Assembly: GCF_933775445.1 (NCBI RefSeq)
Contig: NC_065877.1
Span: forward strand, 19,220,001 to 19,284,000
DNA length: 64,000 nucleotides
Direction: 5' to 3'
From: Argentina anserina
Lineage: Eukaryota; Streptophyta; Magnoliopsida; Rosales; Rosaceae
The notes beneath the pieces were generated by a model. That model ran no database searches. It was given only the letters and a program-made list of their open reading frames with translations, and was not told where the DNA came from. Positions 55,600-64,000 of this stretch are shown piece by piece. Numbering within the stretch: the stretch's first letter is position 1; each line of letters opens with the position of its first letter. Both the position numbers and the translations under genes were made by a program.

Positions 55600-56566
55600 T
55601 TTTGGAACAACATCAGCCAAAGTTCTTGCCAAGATGTTAGGTCAAGCTTTAATAAGAATATCACATATGACTTTCGAAGCAATGTCACATGTGACTGTAC
55701 TTTTGCAAACAACACTTGCTGTGTCACAATCATGTAGGATATTGTTCCTTTGATGTTCCTTCTTTTGAATTTCACAGCTGAAACTTATCAGACTAATCAA
55801 ATTTGGTTTATTTTTAAATTAATCTATTCCATTTACTGATTTTATTTTAATGTATGTTTGACAGAGAGATGAAGGGTCTATATTTAACTGGAATTATACC
55901 AGAGGAATTGTGAAATCTTACTGAGTTTTTGATGTTTATATTTATGGACCATGTAAAGCTTACTTTCTTTCAAATACTTCACCCCTCATTTGTTTAATGT
56001 GAATTACTCACTTGGATGAAGATAAATAGCCGTCAATGTTAGAATATTTCCCTGTTGTCAAACTACTTTCTGAACAAACTTTCACATTCAAGAATAACAC
56101 CTCTTAATCTACTGTCTATTCAGAAATGACAGACTGTGGCTTTTTATTTTGCTGTTAAAAATAGTAATTTCATCGTAACTACATCAATGGATCAATTCTT
56201 GCAGGAATATCTTGTGCCCCTCTTCGAATTATGTTAATGATTACATCCTTCTTCTCAGTTGTTATTAGTTTTTACCGGAGGTGTTCATAAGTTGATAGTT
56301 GTTAACATGTAACTAATGGTATGTTGCAGGTCTCTTTTAGGAAATCGACTAAGTGGTTCTATTCCAAAGGAAAATGGTGACATTGCTACTCTCACTGAGC
56401 TGTAAGTAAGAATGTTACCGACTTATTATTTCACCAATTTTTATTGAAACATACTCATTTACCTAAAATTTAAGGCTCAGGAATATGTACTTATTGAAAC
56501 TTCATTTTTTTTAGTGTGTTGGAAGATAACCAACTTGAAGGGCCTCTTATTGAAAACCTTGGGAGC
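55600..56566 (+). pseudogene. LRR receptor-like kinase gene fragment (At1g53430/RFK1-like subfamily)
   Basis: Pieces of the extracellular domain in order: 55668-55735 DFRSNVTCDCTFANNTCCVT; 55871-55935 KGLYLTGIIPEEL, TGA, NLTEF; an exon at 56330-56401 (SLLGNRLSGSIPKENGDIAT) of exactly 72 bases, the usual single-LRR exon size; and 56515-56566 LVLEDNQLEGPLIENLGS. The last two have good AG and GT borders. The TGA at 55911 falls where Gly is expected. No later LRRs, malectin-like domain, transmembrane segment or kinase follows before the LTR at 57235, so only a broken piece remains. Confidence 0.82.
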
Positions 56567-57229
56567 GTAAGCTAGATTTCTCTTCTCATATTATTTTACA
56601 TGCAATTCTCTTTCTTCTTTTCTTTTTTTAGATTCTGTAACAAAATTAGGGAGATTCAAATATTTACAAAGATAACTATAACAAAGTTTCTAAGAGGAAT
56701 GTATATGCATGTTTGAAGAATTCAGTACTATGATGAAAAGAATAAAACTGCACATGGAGAGTAATACCATGTCTTTGAATTAATGCATAGATAAAGCTAA
56801 TATATTATTTGAATTAAGAGGGAAAATATTAAAAACAAATAAATTAATATCTCTAGACAGAACAAAGTATTACTCTACAGCAAAAAATTAGATGTTGAGG
56901 ATGAACTTAAATCAATCATGTGACATATTAGGATATTGAGAGTGACCTGGGCAAATCAGGAAGAACCAATGTGCAAAGTCTGCACTGTAGACTGCAGACT
57001 AATGTTCAGTTATTTAGAAAGATTTAAAACTATCTATCTCATGCATCAGACATTTTAAGGCATATACATTAGCTAAAGCCAGGCAGTTAAAAACTTCAAA
57101 TTCAATCACAATCGAGATTTGTAAACACGTGACAATATTGTTGGCTTTAGGAAAAATATTAGAAGCAAGCAATTGAAAGAGAAAACATACTCAGTGATGT
57201 TTTCCAAGATGTAATAGTCGATGCTCGGT
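56567..57229. other. No gene seen
   Basis: AT-rich sequence between the LRR fragment and the solo LTR. No further kinase exons found. Confidence 0.5.
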
Positions 57230-57234
57230 GTAGA

Positions 57235-58801
57235 TGATAGGAGTACTTTGTGCGACGTTCTTAACATGTTTTTACCTCAATTTTTACTTTGTTTAGCCCT
57301 TATTGTTGTACTATTGAGTCATTGAGTCGTAGTAAGAGTCTTGGGCGGTATTAGATGTATTTTTGTGCTTACATGAGTTAAAAACGCATAATTGGTCTAG
57401 AGTCCTAGTTTGACTAGGAATCCTTATTAGGTTTTGAAACTAATTATCTCTTACTTATGATTTTATTTTCTTATTTTCAGATTGGATTGAAGAGATAATT
57501 AAAGAAAAAAAAGATGGAGCCAAGTCATGCAACAATTAAATAGAAGATGATCATTAAAGGCATAAAACATGGCATGTTTTAGAGAATAAAACATGACATG
57601 TTTTAGGGATTAAAGCATGACATGTTTTAGGGAATAAAACTTTCCATGTTTTATGGATTAAGCATGGCATGTTTTAGGGATTAAAGCATGGCATGTTTAT
57701 AGGAAGAAATAAGCAATTTGAAACCCTCCATCTTTCCTCTATATATACATGGCTTCACCTCTCAAATATGATCACTTCTCATTAGCATTCAAGAGCCAAA
57801 ACTCTACCAAAACACCACCATAAACTTCCCTCACAAATTAGCCAAGCCGTCCACCCCAAAACCATCATCATCTCCACCGAGTTTCACCATTGAAGACACA
57901 CCTCCAAGGTTCCTACAACGTGTGATTCTCGCAACTCATCTCCATGGCTTCGTCTATTTGTGTTAATCTACAATTCTTTGTCTATGAAGATTGTAAGTTG
58001 TTGTTTATGTGGAAATATTGGTTTTGTATTTGTTTTAAATTTCAGTTGTATTTGATATTTTTTTAGACTATGCCAAATCTATGTTCTTATAATTAATGAG
58101 TTTGTATTTCTATTGTTGTGTTATAATCATCTTTCTCATATTTTTAGATAATTTTCAGATATGTGCATATGAATTTAGTGGTTGGATGCAATCCCTAAGA
58201 TTGTGTTTGAGTGCTAGATTCATCAACCATATTGACACAAATCGAATCATGCCCTAAGTAGGTTCGGTTTGTGTTGATTAAAAGTGGTAAAAATTCTGGA
58301 AATTTGCATGTGAAACCATGGTGGGTGACGCCACACATGAAACATGTCTCCAACAAAGATTTGGTGCTTAAATGTAATCTTGTTTGATTTCTACTCTAAG
58401 TGTTATTGAATTCGATTGCATGCAAATTTAGATTAGGCCCTAAGTCAATCTAAATGTTAATTGAAATCTTACATGATTAGATGATCCCCTAAGGCTCTAA
58501 TTGTATTGGTGTCTAAAAAGTATCTAATTGGTTGAATTAGAAGGCATGATAGGTTCGAACTTGTAATTATGTGGTGTAATGGTAAATTTGGTTTAAGTTT
58601 GTTAAAGAGAAGTCGATCATGTAAATAGTAATTTAGGTTTTATTTTAGTAGTTAATAATCAATCTCAAACCCCCCATTATTTGTTAACACTAAAAGTTTA
58701 GAGTTCCCTTCAATTCCCGGAAAGAACGATCCATGCTTATTCTCTACTAACGATGATGTTTTACAGGGTTTATTATAGACGTTTTAACCAACGCTCTATC
58801 A
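57235..58801 (+). mobile_element. Solo LTR, 1567 bp, TGATAG...CTATCA family
   Basis: Perfect TG...CA ends with a 5-bp target duplication and no internal domain. It is close to the 50374 LTR at both ends, but its middle differs: the 134-bp triplication is absent, and instead there is a local repeat of ggcatgttttagggattaaa-like units (57570-57700). TATA-like ctctatatatacatgg is near 57738. Confidence 0.93.
57565..57700. repeat. Short tandem units in the solo LTR
   Basis: catgttttagggattaaagc and variants (acatgacatgttttagg) repeat five to six times at about 25-30-base intervals. Not found in the other LTR copies here. Confidence 0.85.
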
Positions 58802-58806
58802 GTAGA

Positions 58807-59460
58807 CTTGACTAAGATGTGTGGACTGTGAAGATTACCTGATAAGATTACACAAATGAGACAAACCCCAAAATTATTGAATTTGATACAAATATACCCG
58901 ATTAATTTCTGATATGGAAACACCAACCAACCTAGTAATAAGCCAACATCAGAATTAAAAAAAAATGAAATCAAAATCAGAAAAGGAAAAATCAATCCCC
59001 CAAGAAACTCAGCAAAAGAAAAACAATTTCATCAGATTAACAACCCCAATTTCTTACCTTGTTTTGCTGAAATCTTGATGCCAGGATGGACCCAAATCTT
59101 AGTTTTCTCTTCTCTTGGAACGAAGAAAACAGTTCAATTAACCATAGCAATATTAAAAATTATACAAATCCTTTCCATCTCAAAAGAGAATGAAGCTCCA
59201 TGGAGTTAATATCATGATTACCCAAAAAACCTACTTCAATCTAAAGAAATGAACAATAACCCAAGAACCCAGTAAAAGCCCATCACCATGAATCACAATT
59301 GAAAAGCCAAAATTAGACAAGAATTCGGCAGCCTTACCTGGTTGGTCGAGTGTTTTTCTACAGAAGAGAGTTTGAAGATGAAGGCGGAGGTCTACCGCGG
59401 CTGATGAGGAGAAGTCTAGACGAAACCAAATCAAAAATTGAGTTTATGAGTGAACCAAAA
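58807..59460 (-). other. Possible orphan 5' leader on the minus strand
   Basis: Downstream of a CT tract on the minus strand lie strong donor-like sites (ACCAG|GTAAGGC near 59334 and CAAG|GTAAGAA near 59058), as in a spliced plant leader. No coding exon follows before the solo LTR. It could be a relic of a gene lost or cut by insertions, or a chance match. Confidence 0.25.
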
Positions 59461-59474
59461 TTTCGTATATAAAC

Positions 59475-59478
<4 letters not shown>

Positions 59479-59555
<77 letters not shown>
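59479..59555. repeat. (GA)n microsatellite, about 38 units
   Basis: A long uninterrupted GA run; it creates poly Ser-Leu frames on the minus strand that are not genes. Confidence 0.97.
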
Positions 59556-59710
59556 AGAAGAACGTAGAAGAGTGTAGAAGAAATGAGGACAAAATCGGTA
59601 TTGCACTGTAGACCTTAAGAACATTACCGTGAATAGTTTTTGCCAAATTAATAGAAATTTGATAGATTTATTACTTTCACATAACACAAAACAAATTTAA
59701 ATTAATAGAT

Positions 59711-60132
59711 TTATGGACAACAGTCTCTATCCAGAGTGAAGCTTCACTCTGAAATTACAGAGTGAAGTTCTAATTTTGGCACACTTTTCGGTCAAATTTT
59801 TTCACTATAAATGATTCAATATTTAGGTATGCTATTCAAGATCATCTCTACAAAATTTCATCCAATTTGACAATGGTTTGAGCTTTTAAAATTGGGATTT
59901 ACACTAACGGTTCACGTTGAACAGTTTTAATTCATTCATTGATTTAATCTAATTTCAATACCTTAACGATATCCGAATTAGATGAAATTTTGTATAGATG
60001 ATCTTGAATATCATACCTAAATATTGAATCGCTTATGGTCAAAAAAGTTGACCGAAAAGTGTGCCAAAATTAGAACTTCACTCTGTAATTTCAGAGTGAA
60101 GCTTCACTCTGGATAGGGACTGTTATGGACAA
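59711..60132. other. 10-bp target-site duplication TTATGGACAA
   Basis: Identical decamers at 59711-59720 and 60123-60132 flank the inverted-repeat element. Confidence 0.95.
59721..60122. mobile_element. Mutator-like MITE, 402 bp
   Basis: Left end cagtctctatccagagtgaa is inverted at the right end (one mismatch in the first 20 bases), and the inverted arms continue about 150 bases with good pairing (ttctaattttggcacacttt, gatcatctctacaaaatttc). The 10-bp target duplication is the size typical of Mutator-like elements. Non-coding. Good arm identity suggests fairly recent activity. Confidence 0.9.
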
Positions 60133-60433
60133 TTACTACTCCTAGCTAGATAGTCTAGTACAATTAAACTTCTAACCTAGGTAGACCTTATTTTACTTTT
60201 ATTTATAGAGCAATCCAAGCGACGACTATTTGATTATGTACATTGAAAAATAAATTGTTTAAAAATTTAGCATAGACTCGATTATTAATGAAGTTTGTGA
60301 TATGTATGTATGAATGAAAAGTCTCTTTTTAATGTATAATTCAATTTCAAAAAATTATCATATTAACTAAGTTTCGTTATGAACGTTTTTTTCTACACCT
60401 AAATTGACACCCCACACTTACAATTCCTGGCTC

Positions 60434-61864
60434 CCCGCCACTGACTCTCTCTTACCATCGCCACCTTTCTCACCGGAACTTCAAGCTTCCCAAATGGCTC
60501 GAGTACTATTTTGCTTATTGTGCAGTTCTTTCACTTCAGGTCCAAATTTAACTTCATCTCATAAGTTCAAGGATTCATATATATTATTGTAGGGAACCTT
60601 TTCACATATAAGTGGGGTTAATTTTTTTTTTTGGTTTGCAGGGAAGTCCACTTGAGGTGAGCACCCATAGATACCACCATCAAGTTATCGACAAAGACAA
60701 TGACCCTCATACAGTCATACCCCAGCTAAAGGATTATGGTTTAGTCACGTCAATTATCATGCTCGTTGGGGGAAGCGTATGAAATATATTGGCCCTTATA
60801 GTGAGGGTCACTTTTTTTAGTTTAAAAAAGCGATATATTACTTGATTAACTTTTTGATTATATTTTCATATCTCCACTGTTAAATTTTTAGATTCTAATG
60901 TATAGATTAATTCTGTAAAATTTCAGCCAAAATGGAGGTTGTTAAGGTATTCAAAAATGAAATTTAAACTTATAAACATGAACGGTTCTAATTTGACAGA
61001 TTTTGTGCGTCCATTGTTTTCACTAATTTTAATACCTTAACGATCATCAGTTTGGCTAAAATTTTACAGGTGTGATCTACACATTAGACTCTAAAAGTTG
61101 AACGGTGGAGATGTAAAAATATAATCGAAAAGTTAGTGATAGTATATATATCTCTTTCTAACTTTAATTTGTTTCGGCGCCTTTTCAATATGACGGACAA
61201 CTGAATGAAGTGATGAACAATGTGGGAGATTTGGAAAGCCAAGCATTCTATATGTTTCTTCATTATACGTACGTACCCCTATCATTCAGTTCTTCTCGGA
61301 GTTATACTCTACGTGACCGGAGGATTACCCTATGTGGTTTGGGGAATGATAAAACTTACTTTCCCTTATTCAATTTTTGCTGAAAACTATCATATGTTTT
61401 AACGCAACATTATTACATTTCTTTTATATAGTTCGTGAGATTGGTAGTGGTCGCGCATGCTACCGCTGCAGTAAATTCTTGCTGCCACACTTGGGGAAAG
61501 CAAGTGTACGATACCGGTGATGAGTCAAAGAACAACTGGTAAAATATAGAATAGAATACTTCAACAATTTATTTTTATAAGACTTCAGTTTGTAAATATG
61601 AGATTAACTAGCTTGTTGACTTCTAATTGCTTGATTAGGGTTTTCGGATTGTTATCACAAGGAGAAGGTTGGCAAAATAATCACCACGCGTTCGAGTACT
61701 CAGCTCGACACGGCTTGGAGTGGTGGCAAATTGATGCTACTTGGTATGTGATTAAGTTGCTTCAAGTTCTGGGTTTGGCCACTGATGTGAAACTGCCAAC
61801 TGAATCTCAAAAGCAACGAAAATCACTACCCAAAAATGTCATTCAAGAGGGCAATATCAATTAG
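60434..61864 (+). pseudogene. Delta-9-type fatty acid desaturase (ADS family) gene, decayed
   Basis: Membrane di-iron desaturase family that introduces double bonds in acyl chains. Pieces in order: 60450-60539 SYHRHLSHRNFKLPKWLEYY with His box 1 and a GT donor; 60642-60710 GSPLEVSTHRYHHQ with His box 2, lacking the Trp normally before VSTH; then a frameshift (LWFSHVNYH continues in another frame near 60735); 61210-61350 NVGDLESQAFYMFLHYTY, then VLLGVILYVTGG one frame over; 61465-61540 NSCCHTWGKQVYDTGDES; 61640-61864 GEGWQNNHHAFEYSARHGLE to the stop. His box 3 is normally HNNHH; here the first His is Gln (CAA at 61673-61675). Frameshifts, a lost residue and a lost ligand make a working enzyme very unlikely. 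The N-terminal exon is not seen. Confidence 0.87.
60832..61152. repeat. Foldback element in a desaturase intron
   Basis: The arm gatatattacttgattaact...gttaaggtatt (60832-60953) is inverted as aataccttaacgat...agttagtgatagtatatat (about 61028-61152), with matching inner phrases such as gattctaatgtatagat. A MITE-like insertion of about 320 bp between the second and third coding pieces. No target duplication found. Confidence 0.75.
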
Positions 61865-63033
61865 CCATATTTATATGGTGTTCATGCTATTAATTATGAA
61901 ATAATCCAAAATTTACCCACCCATGCTCATTTTCTTATATCTAAGTCATGTGTCTTATTGATTAACTAACATAATTATGGTTAAGAGATAATAATTTATT
62001 ATAATAAATTTTAAATCTTTTTATTTTATTTTAATCTTAACACTAATTTTTTAATCAATTCATTTGATAAGAAACTACCTCATATGTTTGATAAAGGGAC
62101 TACGTTCAAGATTTAGTTTTTATTTACTTGTAGTTTCATTTGATAAGAACCTACCTCATTTATTTACCCGTTCACATTATTAGTCTCAAACAATACTAGA
62201 AGTAGATAGAGCACATAACTAACGTCTGCAAATTAAATAGAATAAAGAATAGAGAAATTAATTAATATTATTTTATCTTAAAGTCATAATTAACAGTAAA
62301 TGATAAAAAAGAATAGAGAAATTAATATTTTTTTGTACACGTTGATACACTCAATGCAAAGATAAAAAAGTCTGTCAACTATGATATTTTTTATCAGAAA
62401 ATGATATAAACAGTGACTTCTTTAAACCTTAATAGATAGAAAAATACCAAGCGTCCTGCTTCCTCATCCTGATCCAACCTAAGATTAGTTAATAAAACAG
62501 TACCTATATATCATAACTTAATCACCAAATACGTACACTTCTTGGGTGGTTGTGGAATGAACGAAGTAGTCTGAAGCATGTTCGATAAAGTAATATTCAA
62601 GGGTGGTAAGTGGTATTGCGACAAAGAAAGGGTGATTAAACTTGTTCGTGGGTTCAGTTGACTCCATGGTTGTGCTTACAAACTCTAATTATAGGACCCA
62701 GGCCGGGTTTCATGTCGCCTTCGTATGAAGTGGAAAAACTGTCTGCACCGGTACCTGCAGACAAATGACCATATGTTCGTTTCTCTCATTATCCACAAAG
62801 AACGCAGTGACAGATAAACTAGCAAATTTTGGAAACTCGCATAGCGGTTTCATTTGGTAGCTCAGGTTTTAATTAGTTCTGGCTTCCAGGCACGACTTTG
62901 GTTCGCGTCCGCCATTGATCGAGCACTTACTTGTTCTCTTTTTATTACAACTACTCATATATGATTTAGCTTTAACAAGGTGAAAACAGCTCCTCCCATC
63001 CTCTTATGTTAGCCTTCATCCTCGCTTCAGTTG
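61865..63033. other. Intergenic, no gene recognised
   Basis: AT-rich; the short phrase catttgataagaaactacctcat is repeated near 62065 and 62140. A less AT-rich part at 62620-62900 has no assignable frame. Confidence 0.5.
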
Positions 63034-63470
63034 CAATTTTGAACTATCTTGGTCATCGATTAAGAATCGACGTTACTTTTGTTTAATTATCAGTAGCAAT
63101 CTTCAGGTTAAATCAACTTCAAGTTGCAGCCTAGCTAGTAGCTACCCAATTTTACAATTCTAGTTCCTGTCTCTGGTGATTTTGTCCTCCACGTTTACCC
63201 AAATGAAGAAACGCACGAGGTCCAATCTGACTAGCAGCCAAAAGATAGAAGCAATTTTTAACTATCTTGGTCATCGATTAAGAATCGACGTTACTTTTGT
63301 TTAATTATCAGTAGCAATCTTCAGGTTAAATCAACTTCAAGTTGCAGCCTAGCTAGTAGCTACCCAATTTTACAATTCTAGTTCCTGTCTCTGGTGATTT
63401 TGTCCTCCGCGTTTACCCAAATGAATAAACGCACGAGGTCCAATCTGACTAGCAGCCAAAAGATAGAAGC
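63034..63470. repeat. 218-bp tandem duplication
   Basis: actatcttggtcatcgatta starts at 63043 and again at 63261, and the copies match through gactagcagccaaaagatag. Differences are few (ccacg against ccgcg; atgaag against atgaat), so it is recent. No coding content. Confidence 0.95.
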
Positions 63471-63699
63471 TCAAGCAATCAACACCATGCCACCACAAGA
63501 AAAACACAACATAAAAACGGAGTCGAACAACCCAGACCGATTAGCCGCCTAGGTTTCAATTCCGACCCTAAACTCTAACATATAGCTAGGGTTTAATTGA
63601 AGAGCCATATTATTCAAATGAATAACAAATTATAAGCACGATTCTTTTACCTAGCAAAATATTTAAATACACTGTACCGACAATCTAACATGATGTAAA

Positions 63700-64000
63700 T
63701 TACGTTTAGGGGATGTATTGTATTTGAATTTAGTGAGAGTTTAAAGAAATCTATGAAATTTAAAAGTCTAGGTGTATTTAATACAGATTTTTAATTATCC
63801 ATACAAGTCTATGTGTATTCAATTATGATTTTTAAAAATCATTATAGAATACATGAAAATATGAGGGTATTCAATCAGAACTTTTAAAAATGAATAGAAG
63901 TCTATGGATATCCAAAATATCATTCATACTTATGGAATTATAAACTCATGGAATCTCATGGACTTTGTAGTGTTAATTATACACACCACAATCCAAAAAT
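63700..64000. repeat. Probable MITE end, cut by the window
   Basis: Starts near ggggatgtattgtatttgaa and contains several related phrases (aagtctatgtgtattcaatt, gaagtctatggatatcc). This style is seen in short AT-rich plant MITEs. The other end lies outside the window, so this cannot be confirmed. Confidence 0.4.

Larger units (their letters stand above)
57230..58806. other. Target-site duplication GTAGA around the solo LTR
   Basis: GTAGA at 57230-57234 and 58802-58806, exactly outside TG...CA. Confidence 0.95.

Noticed and set aside
59358..59687. Minus-strand frames with long Ser-Leu runs
   Set aside because: Translation of the (GA)n tract, not a gene.

Overview
This is a window of nuclear genome from a flowering plant, probably a eudicot. 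Genes are split by many AT-rich introns with GT...AG borders, LTR retrotransposons and MITEs fill the gaps, and the recognisable proteins (NRPE1, an XRCC4 relative, an ADS-type desaturase, a GH2 beta-galactosidase, an LRR kinase) are plant versions. A rosid, perhaps Rosaceae, is a guess only. No bacterial, organellar or CRISPR features are present.

Layout: (1) 1-6889, minus strand: 5' half of a GH2 (LacZ-like) beta-galactosidase gene, nine exons, running off the left edge. (2) 7.1-11.15 kb: a TIR-flanked element that seems to carry pieces of a glutaredoxin-like gene, later split by a 2.8-kb solo LTR. (3) 11547-23617, minus: a complete, intact NRPE1 gene (largest subunit of RNA polymerase V, RNA-directed DNA methylation). 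My 17-exon model gives 1871 codons plus stop with every phase consistent. It contains a WG/GW Argonaute-hook region with a recent internal duplication and a C-terminal DeCL domain. A 333-bp tandem duplication sits just upstream, probably in a 5'-UTR intron. (4) 25.88-34.2 kb, plus: an XRCC4 (non-homologous end-joining) gene copy that looks dead, with no in-frame ATG, at least three 1-nt frameshifts and a damaged donor site. Its second intron holds a 6.25-kb LTR insertion with a 5-bp target duplication and a second, opposite-strand element nested inside.

(5) 34.8-53 kb is a nested repeat island: a ~3-kb LTR with ACGT-rich 26-bp tandem repeats; an old dispersed repeat hit by a 1.7-kb LTR-like insertion; and a 10.3-kb Ty3/gypsy-type element (both LTRs, primer site, decayed integrase tail, 5-bp target duplication GTCAA) whose 5' LTR was itself hit by another ~3.2-kb LTR (duplication TTGTA). 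(6) 54.5-58.8 kb: a PIF1/Helitron helicase fragment, exons of a dead LRR receptor kinase, and a perfect solo LTR (duplication GTAGA). (7) 59.7-61.9 kb: a 402-bp Mutator-like MITE with a 10-bp target duplication, then a decayed delta-9-type fatty acid desaturase gene whose third histidine box has lost its first His. (8) 61.9-64 kb: intergenic DNA with a 218-bp tandem duplication and a MITE-like end.

Only NRPE1 and, as far as it is visible, the beta-galactosidase look functional. The notable picture is a key transposon-silencing gene inside a transposon-rich stretch, surrounded by dying gene copies.
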